Assembly: GCA_046340555.1 (NCBI GenBank)
Contig: JBKDSL010000213.1
Span: 1 to 24,532 of the forward strand
Length of the DNA: 24,532 nt
Direction: 5' to 3'
DNA from: JALRAP01 sp046340555
GTDB lineage: Bacteria > Bacteroidota > Bacteroidia > AKYH767-A > OLB10
The notes under the pieces were generated by a model. It had not been told where the DNA came from. It saw nothing but the letters and a program-made list of their open reading frames with translations, and did not search any database. Numbering within the stretch: position 1 is the stretch's first letter; every line of letters starts with the position of its first letter. Positions 1 through 7,110 of the stretch are shown piece after piece. The translations under genes and the position numbers were made by a program.

Positions 1-164
1 CTGTAGAGGCACTTGAGCATGAAATGATCGCTGAGATTCCAATGGGGCGTTTTGCAATGCCTGAGGAAATAGCTTCAGCAATTGCTTTTTTGGCATCGCC
101 AGCCGCTTCTTATATCACCGGAATCAATGTTCCGGTAGATGGTGGCAGGACCGGCTGCCTTTGA
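1..164 (+). CDS. SDR-family oxidoreductase, C-terminal fragment
   Basis: Only the last 53 codons are present; the gene enters from the left edge, in the frame whose first full codon is at base 3, and stops at TGA 162-164. The fragment carries the hallmarks of the C-terminus of classical short-chain dehydrogenases/reductases of the 3-oxoacyl-ACP reductase (FabG) type: an IPMGRF turn, a PEEIASAIAFLAS helix, then YITGINVPVDGG, the glycine-rich segment that closes the NAD(P)H fold. The Rossmann nucleotide-binding motif and catalytic Ser-Tyr-Lys lie outside the window, so substrate and exact role cannot be told. A strong hairpin follows 27 bases after the stop, so this is the last gene of its transcript. 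The family call is secure; a specific function is not. Confidence 0.85.
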   Translation, partial: VEALEHEMIAEIPMGRFAMPEEIASAIAFLASPAASYITGINVPVDGGRTGCL

Positions 165-190
165 TTTTAAGCGAATCTTATAAAAACAAA

Positions 191-219
191 AAACCCCGAC
201 GGATCCATCGGGGTTTTTT
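191..219. terminator. Intrinsic terminator, probably bidirectional
   Basis: A 9-bp perfect stem (AAACCCCGA at 191-199 with TCGGGGTTT at 208-216) encloses an 8-base loop. It has a T run on its right side and an A-rich run on its left, so it can act in both directions. It lies between the plus-strand SDR gene and the convergent minus-strand lipoprotein gene and most likely ends both transcripts. Confidence 0.9.
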
Positions 220-240
220 CTAATAGCCCGAAGGCCATTA

Positions 241-459
241 TTACTTTGCAGGAGCAGCAGCAGGAGCAGCAGCAGCAGCAGAATCTACAGGCATAGCAGC
301 AGAATCCATTGGAGCTGGAGCAGCTTCTTCTACTACAGGAGCAGCTTCTACAGTTGCAGCAGAATCAGTGGTCTCAGTTGTAGCTTCTTCAGCTTTTGGG
401 CCACAGGCTACGAATGCGAACATACCAGCTACAGCTAGTACAGCAAATACTTTTTTCAT
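241..459 (-). CDS. Small Ala/Pro-rich lipoprotein
   Basis: A 72-residue protein with a type II (lipoprotein) signal peptide: MKK, a hydrophobic stretch to residue 18, and a lipobox ending FVAC, so Cys19 should be lipidated. The mature part (about 54 residues) is low-complexity, rich in Ala, Glu, Thr, Val and Pro, with three DSAA motifs (TDSAAT, MDSAAM, VDSAAA) and no globular domain. The residues after the Cys, GPKAEEA, loosely resemble the acidic surface-export signals described for Bacteroidota lipoproteins; this is only suggestive. The Ala-rich tail is encoded by GCT/GCA triplet runs, including five GCA units in a row on the plus strand at 266-280, so its length could vary in frame. Similar tiny lipoproteins are common in the phylum and lack a known function. 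It has its own promoter and terminator. Confidence 0.85.
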   Translation of the reverse strand: MKKVFAVLAVAGMFAFVACGPKAEEATTETTDSAATVEAAPVVEEAAPAPMDSAAMPVDSAAAAAPAAAPAK

Positions 460-492
460 TGTGTTGTTGGTTTTAGATTAAGTTTTGTGGCG

Positions 493-525
493 CAAATATA
501 GGGTAATTAATCATATAGTAACCAA
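493..525 (-). promoter_or_regulatory. Bacteroidota-type promoter of the lipoprotein gene
   Basis: On the minus strand, TATATTTG (500 down to 493) matches the TAnnTTTG -7 consensus exactly. A TTG lies at 525-523 with a 22-base spacer, inside the 17-23 range used by this phylum. Transcription would start near 486, giving a leader of about 26 bases without a Shine-Dalgarno sequence. The A/T tract just upstream may help as an UP-like element. Confidence 0.6.
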
Positions 526-535
526 CGTCTTAAAA

Positions 536-546
536 TTTTTTTTTTT
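536..546. repeat. 11-base homopolymer T tract in divergent promoter region
   Basis: AAAA at 532-535 is followed by eleven T (536-546). The tract lies between the divergent lipoprotein and superoxide dismutase promoters, roughly 45-60 bases upstream of both expected starts. It could bend DNA or act as an UP-like element; it is also prone to length change. Regulation is inferred, the tract itself is seen. Confidence 0.7.
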
Positions 547-563
547 GGAAAGAAATTGTCTGA

Positions 564-590
564 TTTGGCAAGGCAATATTCCTAATTTTG
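564..590 (+). promoter_or_regulatory. Putative superoxide dismutase promoter
   Basis: TAATTTTG at 583-590 matches the TAnnTTTG -7 consensus exactly. The nearest TTTG (564-567) is only 15 bases upstream, shorter than usual, and another TTG (556-558) is 24 bases away, so the -33 element is uncertain. The leader would be about 38 bases, AT-rich and without a Shine-Dalgarno sequence. Confidence 0.5.
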
Positions 591-634
591 GAACGTAAAA
601 ACCAACAGTTAACCAATTTAAATAATTGAAAATC

Positions 635-1240
635 ATGACATTTGAACTTGCACCACTCCCTTACGCCTTCAATGCCCTCGAACCTCACATAGACGCCCGG
701 ACAATGGAGATACACCATGGAAAGCACCACCAGGCCTATGTGACCAATTTAAATAACGCTATTTCCGGGACCGAAGCGGAGGGCCTTTCTCTAGAAGAGA
801 TTTGCCGAAATATTTCCAAATATCCAGCTGCGGTTCGCAACAATGGTGGTGGGCACTTTAACCATGACCTTTTTTGGAAATTACTTTCTCCATCAGGTGG
901 AGGCGCACCCTCCGGTTCATTGATGGATGCCATCAATGCCGCTTTTGGAACGTTTGAAGAGTTCAAATCCAAGTTCGCCGCTGCAGGGACAACAAGGTTT
1001 GGGTCCGGTTGGGCCTGGCTCATCAAAAAAGATGATGGAAAGTTGGAGATTTGCTCCACACCTAATCAGGATAACCCTTTGATGGATATTGCTGAAGTGA
1101 AAGGAACTCCCATATTGGGTTTAGACGTATGGGCGCATGCCTATTATCTGCACTATCAGAATCGCAGACCCGACTATATATCTGCCTTCTGGAACGTGCT
1201 AAACTGGGATGAGGTTTCAAATCTGTTCGAGTCGAAATAA
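635..1240 (+). CDS. sod: Superoxide dismutase, Mn/Fe family
   Basis: Converts superoxide to O2 and H2O2, probably in the cytoplasm since no signal peptide is seen. ATG 635 gives 201 residues beginning MTFELAPLPYAF, aligned with the usual SodA/SodB start; a TTG at 626 would add three residues and is not needed. Metal ligands are all present: H27, H77, D164 and H168, with gateway Y35. Gly71-73 together with Gln145 in NQDNPL is the Mn-type (or cambialistic) outer-sphere arrangement, since Fe enzymes carry that Gln in the earlier segment. Oddity: the normally near-invariant DVWEHAYY motif reads DVWAHAYY (codon GCG), so Ala167 replaces the Glu that bridges to the ligand His of the partner subunit. 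The gene is monocistronic, with its own -7 box and terminator. The family is certain; activity and metal preference are open because of Ala167. Confidence 0.95.
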   Translation: MTFELAPLPYAFNALEPHIDARTMEIHHGKHHQAYVTNLNNAISGTEAEGLSLEEICRNISKYPAAVRNNGGGHFNHDLFWKLLSPSGGGAPSGSLMDAINAAFGTFEEFKSKFAAAGTTRFGSGWAWLIKKDDGKLEICSTPNQDNPLMDIAEVKGTPILGLDVWAHAYYLHYQNRRPDYISAFWNVLNWDEVSNLFESK

Positions 1241-1251
1241 AAAAGAAAACG

Positions 1252-1282
1252 AAAAAGCCCTTGCTTTGCCAAGGGCTTTTTT
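1252..1282 (+). terminator. Intrinsic terminator after superoxide dismutase
   Basis: A 12-bp perfect stem (1252-1263 with 1270-1281, core AAGCCCTTG/CAAGGGCTT) encloses a 6-base loop, CTTTGC, and is followed by a T run. It lies 11 bases after the sod stop codon. Confidence 0.92.
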
Positions 1283-1347
1283 GCAAGTATCCCTAACCAG
1301 CCACAATAAACTTCTTCGGATGCCATTATATTCTAAGATGAGTTGAG

Positions 1348-3855
1348 ATGGATAGCCCTCCAAGAATTCGAAAAAAAATTTGGATAGCGGTATCCTTGAC
1401 CGTATTGTTGATAGCATCTTCTGGTCTAGCGGTTAGTTTTCTATATGGCGATACTTTGCGGCAAAAGGTTGTAGAAGCTCTTAACGATAAACTCAAGGCT
1501 AGAACAGACGTCAGGGAAATAGATTTCACGGTTTTCAGTTCTTTCCCTTATGCCATTGTCAGATTCAATGATGTAAGAATTTCAGAACCTGAAGAAGTCA
1601 AATCCAATGGAACTTTGTTAAAAGCCGGAATAATCGGATTCAGATTCCACATTTTGGATCTCATCACCGGAGAAATACATCTCAATGGGGTCGAAGTAAG
1701 CGACGCCTATTTGAATCTGCAAGTTGATAATCGTGGGAAAGTAAATTACGATATCCTCAAAGATACCGATACAACTAAATCCTCAGGGCTGCAAATCGAC
1801 CTCAAAAGCATAGTCCTCCGTAAACTGGATTTATCTTATAACAACACCCAGTCATCACAATCCTATCGCTTTAAAATAGCGGATGCGGAGCTTTCTGGCG
1901 ACCTTACGAAATCGGAATTCTCCGCTAACGTTAAAGGGGCTATCGATTCATCATTTGTAAGAATCAATCAAGTAACTTACTTGGATCACAACCCGGTTGA
2001 AGTTGCGGCTATCATTTCAGTGAATGCCTCCGAAGGAATTTACAACATAGCTTCCAGTACAGTCAAAATATCGGGAATGGTCTTCGTGTTTCAGGGGCTG
2101 GTCAATTCCAAGCCCAGCTACGCCGATATTGACTTGACATTGTCATCCAAGGACGCCGACATTACCTCGGTGCTCAGTTTACTCCCAACTAGCCTCACGA
2201 AAGGACTTTCCAAGTTCAACTGCACTGGCGATATTGCATTCAATGCAACATTGAAGGGTCGCATGGGTGATGGCAATAAGCCTGTTTTCATGGCCGATTT
2301 CAATGCTCGTAATGCAAGCGCGAACCCTGAGGGTACATCATACAAGATCACCTCCCTGAACGGATCCGGTTCTTTTACCTCTAGAAAAAGTAACGCGGCC
2401 CCTTATGAATGCCTGGAGCTGAAATCAATAAACGCCAAACTTGAAGGCGCTCCATTCAGCCTTGACTTGCAAGTTGAGAATTTTTCCAATCCTAGACTTG
2501 ATATGTCAATGAAATTAGACGCCGACCTGGCGGTTCTGGGGGAATTTTACAAGCCTGACACGGTTGAATCGCTTTCGGGCGAAATGAGTGCAGATATCAA
2601 TTTCAACGGTATTGCCAATGAAAAATCCACATATAAATCGAATGGAACGCTTTCATTCAATAACGCAGCCATAAAACTTAAGGGAAGTCCTATCGACTTC
2701 AACGAACTGAACGGCAGCCTTCATTTGAGAGGTAATGACATGGTTTTAGAACGCCTTCAAGGTGTTGTAGGAGCTAGTGACTTTTCCTTTACAGGAAGCT
2801 TTAACAATCTTGTGGGATATTTCCTTTTGGAGGATCAACTTGTAGATGTAGACGCCAAGCTTCAATCGAGTAACATCGATTTGGATCAGCTTTTGTCTGG
2901 AAACACATCCGATGACGACTCGTTTGCATTGGAGATAACCAATAAGCATCGGTTTGCACTAGAGCTTGATATCGCAAAGCTCAATTTCAGAAAATTCAAT
3001 TCGGCCAACATCAAAGGGTCCTTGGTTGTTCAGGAGTCCAAAGTTTCGTCAACTGCTCTTTCATTCGATGCCTGCGGAGGTGACATACAGTTATCTGGAA
3101 CCATCGACGGATCGTCATCGGAAACCATAGGAGTTTCCTGCGTTTCTCAAATTAGGAGCGTGGATATCACTTCTCTATTTCAACAGATGGGGAACTTCGG
3201 ACAAGAAATCCTCATCGATAAAAATCTCAAAGGTCGGCTCTCCGCAAATGTTGATTTCCAATCCAAGTGGGACAAGGCTTTGAATCTCGATGAGCGTTCC
3301 GTGGTTGCTAAAAGCGACATTTCCATTGATAATGGAGAATTGATCCGTTTCAAACCTATGCTAGCCCTTTCAAAATATCTCAAGGGCTCCGATCTTGAAA
3401 CAATCCGGTTTTCAAACCTAACCAATACCATCGAGATTCGTGACCGAAAAATCATCATACCGGTGATGGATATCAGAAGCTCCGCATTGGATTTGACCGC
3501 CAGCGGAACACATACATTTGACAATATGGTTGATTACAAATTGGGGCTATATCTTTCCCAAATACTCGGCCGTAAAGTGAAACAGATGAATACGGAATTT
3601 GGAACCATTGAGGATGACGGCCTAGGTAGGCCTAGGATCTACCTATCAATGAAAGGGCCAGCCTCAGACCCCAAGTTCACATGGGATCGAAAGGGTACCG
3701 AACAGAAAATTTCAGACGAGATTCGTAAGGAGCGTAACACCATTCGCGATCTATTGAAGAAAGAGTTTGGAAGCTCTAAAAACCCTGAAAACGCCGGTAA
3801 TAAGGAAAAGACTGGTAATCCACCTAAGGAACTCGAGTTGGAAACCGAAGATTAG
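1348..3855 (+). CDS. AsmA-like envelope biogenesis protein
   Basis: An 835-residue protein with a short basic N-terminus (RIRKK) and one membrane segment (about residues 11-33); the rest should lie in the periplasm. The region after the anchor, with FSSFPYAIVRFNDVRIS at about 64-80, is typical of Bacteroidota AsmA/TamB-type proteins: small extended beta repeats with many N, D, S and G turns, thought to form long lipid-conducting grooves between the membranes. The C-terminal 'AsmA_2-like' part has a SALDLTASGTHTFDNMVDY stretch before a charged, Lys/Glu-rich tail. Known AsmA relatives act in phospholipid transport and outer-membrane homeostasis; a specific cargo cannot be read from the sequence. 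ATG 1348 is the first in-frame start giving the membrane anchor. A two-codon ATG-AGT-TGA lies just before it. No clear terminator follows, but the next gene has its own promoter overlapping the end of this gene. Confidence 0.8.
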   Translation: MDSPPRIRKKIWIAVSLTVLLIASSGLAVSFLYGDTLRQKVVEALNDKLKARTDVREIDFTVFSSFPYAIVRFNDVRISEPEEVKSNGTLLKAGIIGFRFHILDLITGEIHLNGVEVSDAYLNLQVDNRGKVNYDILKDTDTTKSSGLQIDLKSIVLRKLDLSYNNTQSSQSYRFKIADAELSGDLTKSEFSANVKGAIDSSFVRINQVTYLDHNPVEVAAIISVNASEGIYNIASSTVKISGMVFVFQGLVNSKPSYADIDLTLSSKDADITSVLSLLPTSLTKGLSKFNCTGDIAFNATLKGRMGDGNKPVFMADFNARNASANPEGTSYKITSLNGSGSFTSRKSNAAPYECLELKSINAKLEGAPFSLDLQVENFSNPRLDMSMKLDADLAVLGEFYKPDTVESLSGEMSADINFNGIANEKSTYKSNGTLSFNNAAIKLKGSPIDFNELNGSLHLRGNDMVLERLQGVVGASDFSFTGSFNNLVGYFLLEDQLVDVDAKLQSSNIDLDQLLSGNTSDDDSFALEITNKHRFALELDIAKLNFRKFNSANIKGSLVVQESKVSSTALSFDACGGDIQLSGTIDGSSSETIGVSCVSQIRSVDITSLFQQMGNFGQEILIDKNLKGRLSANVDFQSKWDKALNLDERSVVAKSDISIDNGELIRFKPMLALSKYLKGSDLETIRFSNLTNTIEIRDRKIIIPVMDIRSSALDLTASGTHTFDNMVDYKLGLYLSQILGRKVKQMNTEFGTIEDDGLGRPRIYLSMKGPASDPKFTWDRKGTEQKISDEIRKERNTIRDLLKKEFGSSKNPENAGNKEKTGNPPKELELETED

Positions 3856-3866
3856 TCTTATTTTTG
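3838..3866 (+). promoter_or_regulatory. Promoter of the histidine kinase-hemW unit
   Basis: GTTG (TTG at 3838-3840), an 18-base spacer and TATTTTTG (3859-3866) match the Bacteroidota TTG-N17-23-TAnnTTTG pattern. The -33 part lies inside the last codons of the AsmA-like gene. Transcription would start near 3873, about 25 bases before ATG 3897. Confidence 0.65.
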
Positions 3867-3896
3867 TAACATTACTGAACACCTTTTTTATCCCCA

Positions 3897-5063
3897 ATGA
3901 ACATTTATACTCGGAAGCAACGTTGGAAAATGGCACTGCTTATGGTGGCCGTTTCGATTGGGGTGGCTTCCATGTGGTATACAAATGATTTGGTGAAGCA
4001 ACTGTCCGAACAGGAAAAGAAAAATGTAGAGCTTTGGGCCTCAGCTGTTCGCCAAGCGGTTCAAAATCCAAATGACCATGGTGATGTGACTTTTGTATTG
4101 GATGTTCTTACCAGTAACAAAACGATTCCGAGGATATTGACCAATGAGCGCGATGAAATCCTCAGTTCTGAAAATATTGACACAGCCAAGTTGAACAATG
4201 ATGTTGTGTGGCGCGACTTGCAGCTGAAACAAATGAAATCCGAAAAGGAACCTATTGTCATTCCATTGGGTGACAATGGAGAAAAAAACATCATTTATTA
4301 CCAAGATTCAATCATTATTAGACAGCTACGGTGGTATCCATATTTTCAATTGGGTGTCATTAGTCTATTCCTGTTGGTTTCATATCTCGCATTTAGCACG
4401 TCACGTAAGGCGGAGCAAAACCAAGTATGGGTTGGTATGGCCAAGGAGACAGCACACCAACTTGGAACACCTCTTTCATCGCTTATGGCTTGGGTTGAAT
4501 ATTTGAAGTCGAAAGACGAATCAAACATTGCAACCAGGGAAATCGAGAAGGATGTTGCACGTTTGAATACCATATCTGATCGCTTTTCCAAAATCGGCTC
4601 ATCTCCGGTTTTGAAGAAGGAGAATGTGAGTATGGTAGTGGAGAAAACCATGGAATATTTTTCCCCTAGAACATCCTCCAAGGTTTCATTCAATTTAAAT
4701 AAGCCTCCTTCACACGATGTGTTGGCTCCGATGAACATTCCGCTGTTCGAATGGGTACTGGAAAACCTTTTTAAAAACGCGGTTGATGCCATGGAAGGGC
4801 AAGGTGCAATTACGGCAACAATAACCGATCAGTCGCAATTCGTTTATATCGATGTTTCCGATACCGGTAAAGGCATCCCAAAATCCAAATACCAAACTGT
4901 TTTCAAACCTGGCTATACCTCAAAGAGCAGAGGATGGGGGCTAGGGCTTTCCCTTTCCAAACGAATAGTAGAAGAGTACCACGCCGGAAAGATTTTTGTA
5001 AAAAATTCGGAACCTAAAAAGGGAACTACTTTCAGAATTGTACTTCCAAAGCAAGTTGCTTGA
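3897..5063 (+). CDS. Membrane sensor histidine kinase (orphan)
   Basis: A 388-residue inner-membrane kinase with two membrane segments (about 11-27 and 148-167) flanking a periplasmic sensor region of about 120 residues with no recognised fold. The H-box MAKETAHQLGTPLSSL places the phospho-acceptor at His187. The HATPase domain has the N-box (E289, N290, N294 in VLENLFKNAVDAME), the G1 box DTGKGIP (322-328) and the G2 box GWGLGLSLS (346-354). HAMP and PAS domains are absent. The AHQLGTP type of H-box is widespread in Bacteroidota kinases. No response regulator is encoded in this window, so the partner must lie elsewhere. hemW starts 13 bases after the stop, so the two genes are probably cotranscribed from the promoter at 3838-3866; whether that link is functional is unknown. 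The signal sensed is unknown. Confidence 0.92.
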   Translation: MNIYTRKQRWKMALLMVAVSIGVASMWYTNDLVKQLSEQEKKNVELWASAVRQAVQNPNDHGDVTFVLDVLTSNKTIPRILTNERDEILSSENIDTAKLNNDVVWRDLQLKQMKSEKEPIVIPLGDNGEKNIIYYQDSIIIRQLRWYPYFQLGVISLFLLVSYLAFSTSRKAEQNQVWVGMAKETAHQLGTPLSSLMAWVEYLKSKDESNIATREIEKDVARLNTISDRFSKIGSSPVLKKENVSMVVEKTMEYFSPRTSSKVSFNLNKPPSHDVLAPMNIPLFEWVLENLFKNAVDAMEGQGAITATITDQSQFVYIDVSDTGKGIPKSKYQTVFKPGYTSKSRGWGLGLSLSKRIVEEYHAGKIFVKNSEPKKGTTFRIVLPKQVA

Positions 5064-5076
5064 CATTTTTTAAGAG

Positions 5077-6204
5077 TTGCTTTATATCCATATCCCATAT
5101 TGCAATAAAGCCTGTGTCTATTGTGATTTTCACTTTTCAGTAAACACAAATGGAATAGACCGCATGGTCTCAGCTCTTTGCAGGGAAATAGAAATACGAA
5201 GGGAATACCTCGATGCTGCGCAACCATTGAAAACCGTTTATTTTGGAGGGGGCACGCCATCCATACTAGACAAAACCCAACTCGATCGCATTTTCAATGT
5301 GATCAATGCGAATTTCGTTCTGGATCAAGATGTCGAAATTACTCTTGAAGCCAACCCGGATGATTTAACTCGTGAAAAATTGACTGAGTTATCCGCTACT
5401 CCCATCAACCGCTTGAGCATAGGCACTCAGTCTTTTTTTGACGATGAGCTGTTGTTCATGAACCGTGCCCACTCATCGAGTGAGGCGGTTGCATCGATTC
5501 ATAATGCCAAGGCGGCAGGTTTTGATAATTTGAGCATCGATTTGATTTACGGGATTCCCGGTTCCGATTTAGTACGTTGGGCCAAAAACCTTGAGTTCGC
5601 TTTTTCATTGCCTGTAAGCCACCTTTCCTGTTACGGTCTTACTTTGGAGCCAAAAACAAAGTTGAATAAATTGGTATCCACGGGACAAGTCACAATTCCA
5701 TCGGATGAGCATTATCTTGAGCAATTCGGATACCTAATGGAGGCTGCAGTTTCAAATGGTTTCGAGCATTACGAGATTTCCAACTTCGCTAAACCAGGGT
5801 TCAGGTCGAAACACAACAGCCGATATTGGAGCGATATTCACTACATGGGAGTTGGGCCGTCCGCCCACTCTTACAACGGATATTCCAGGCAATGGAATGT
5901 GTCAAACAACTCGGCTTATGTAGATGCCATTTCCAAAAACGAAGTTCCGTTCAAGCTGGAGCATTTATCGAATACAGACAAGTACAATGAGTTTGTTATG
6001 ACCAGGCTTCGTACTTTGGAAGGCGTTGATGTGAATGAGTTGGTCTCACGATTTGGAGCGCAGATGCAAGATCACTTTACCAAATTGATAATGGTGCATT
6101 TGGATGAGGGGTCCGTCCTTGAACATAATAACCGATATGCTCTGACTAGAAAAGGACAATTCTTAGCCGATCGTATTGCCTCGGATTTGTTTTGGATTGA
6201 TTGA
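5077..6204 (+). CDS. hemW: Radical SAM heme chaperone HemW (TTG start)
   Basis: HemW is a radical SAM protein that binds heme and is proposed to deliver it to hemoproteins; it is often misannotated as coproporphyrinogen III dehydrogenase. Of its 375 residues, C9, C13 and C16 in CNKACVYC form the CxxxCxxC cluster motif that binds the 4Fe-4S centre. YFGGGTPS (55-62) is the SAM-binding glycine motif, and HNSRYW (246-251) is the HNxxYW signature that separates HemW from true HemN. The start must be TTG 5077: the codon two upstream is TAA (5071-5073), and the next in-frame ATG (5164) would remove the cluster cysteines. It follows the kinase gene by 13 bases and has no promoter of its own that I can see. 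Confidence in family and start is high. Confidence 0.95.
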   Translation: MLYIHIPYCNKACVYCDFHFSVNTNGIDRMVSALCREIEIRREYLDAAQPLKTVYFGGGTPSILDKTQLDRIFNVINANFVLDQDVEITLEANPDDLTREKLTELSATPINRLSIGTQSFFDDELLFMNRAHSSSEAVASIHNAKAAGFDNLSIDLIYGIPGSDLVRWAKNLEFAFSLPVSHLSCYGLTLEPKTKLNKLVSTGQVTIPSDEHYLEQFGYLMEAAVSNGFEHYEISNFAKPGFRSKHNSRYWSDIHYMGVGPSAHSYNGYSRQWNVSNNSAYVDAISKNEVPFKLEHLSNTDKYNEFVMTRLRTLEGVDVNELVSRFGAQMQDHFTKLIMVHLDEGSVLEHNNRYALTRKGQFLADRIASDLFWID

Positions 6205-6255
6205 TTTTTCTCCGTTTTAGAAATGAAAATCCGGGTATCTAAGCCAAATTATCGT

Positions 6256-6263
6256 TAATTTTG
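6256..6263 (+). promoter_or_regulatory. Putative -7 box before the cyclase gene
   Basis: TAATTTTG is a perfect TAnnTTTG match 31 bases before ATG 6295. No TTG sits at the proper -33 distance, so the call rests on one element. A 15-codon frame (ATG 6270 to TGA 6315-6317) begins 6 bases after the box and overlaps the start of the cyclase gene in another frame. Confidence 0.4.
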
Positions 6264-6294
6264 GATTGAATGATAATTAAGAAATGCAATCCGA

Positions 6295-7041
6295 ATGAAT
6301 GCGACTTTGCAAGTTGATGGTTATGAAATAAGCGTGGATTTTTCCAAGCCGATCGACATTTCCATACCGCTAACGGCTGGACCGGCAAACGTGAATGCAT
6401 GGTATTGTGAGCCAGTAAGGATAGAACCTGTTCGCATGGGTGATTGGGTGGGAGATGTGAAATGCGGCGGATCCGTTAACTTCAGGAACATTTACTTAAA
6501 TCCGCATGGTAATGGAACACATACCGAATGTATGGGACATATTTCCAGAGAGGATATTTCATTGAACCAGGAGTTAAAGTCCTTTTTTTTTATTGCTGAC
6601 GTGGTTTCGGTCACACCTGTTGCAATAGGAGATGATTTAGTAGTTACGATGGATTGCCTTTCTGCTATGTCGACGCATCCTGCTTCGTCCGCAATGGTTA
6701 TTCGAACATTGCCTAATGACTCCTCCAAACTATCTCGCCAATATTCGAATTCAAATCCACCATACTTCGATTTAGAAGTTATGCAGCATTTGGTTAAAAG
6801 GGGTGTCAAACACCTTCTTTTAGACCTTCCTTCTGTAGATCGTGAACGTGATGGAGGTCGACTGGATGCACATCACGCCTTTTGGCAATATCCAGATTCG
6901 CCGCGTTTCGGAACAACCATTACAGAGCTGATTTTCGTTCCTGACCATGTTGCAGATGGCAGCTATTTGCTGAATCTGATGATAACTTCACTGGAAAACG
7001 ACGCTAGTCCCTCAAAACCCATATTATACCAACTTATTTGA
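6295..7041 (+). CDS. Cyclase-family metal hydrolase (kynurenine formamidase-like)
   Basis: A 248-residue cytoplasmic protein of the cyclase family (PF04199), whose characterised members include bacterial kynurenine formamidase KynB. The metal-site region reads HGNGTHTECMGH (71-82), a variant of the family's HxGTHxDxPxH. H76 and H82 align; the first canonical His position is Gly72 (a His stands next door at 71), the Asp is Glu78 and the Pro is Met80. Downstream, DAHH (H193/H194) and ITEL (E211) match the second half of the site. No other tryptophan-degradation gene is nearby, so kynurenine should not be assumed as substrate. A nine-T run (6583-6591) encodes part of SFFFI. The gene lies 90 bases after hemW and may be read from that unit or from its own -7 box. 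The family is well supported; the reaction is unknown. Confidence 0.85.
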   Translation: MNATLQVDGYEISVDFSKPIDISIPLTAGPANVNAWYCEPVRIEPVRMGDWVGDVKCGGSVNFRNIYLNPHGNGTHTECMGHISREDISLNQELKSFFFIADVVSVTPVAIGDDLVVTMDCLSAMSTHPASSAMVIRTLPNDSSKLSRQYSNSNPPYFDLEVMQHLVKRGVKHLLLDLPSVDRERDGGRLDAHHAFWQYPDSPRFGTTITELIFVPDHVADGSYLLNLMITSLENDASPSKPILYQLI

Positions 7042-7110
7042 GGATTTTTTCGATTAGCAATACTACTAACCATCTGTTTTTGCTAAATTAGATTTTCAAA
7101 TGTTGAACAA

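Noticed and set aside
266..280. Five GCA repeats in the lipoprotein gene as a phase-variation switch
   Set aside because: The unit is three bases, so changes keep the frame; it only varies the length of an Ala-rich tail.
3619..3636. GGCCTAGG repeated two bases apart in the AsmA-like gene
   Set aside because: It lies in coding sequence and reads as Gly-Leu-Gly-Arg-Pro-Arg; CCTAGG also occurs singly elsewhere in the window, so this looks like coincidence, not a site.
4346..4792. 148-codon open frame antisense to the histidine kinase
   Set aside because: It overlaps the H-box and N-box region of a well-supported kinase, has no recognisable domain and no promoter, and is a shadow frame.
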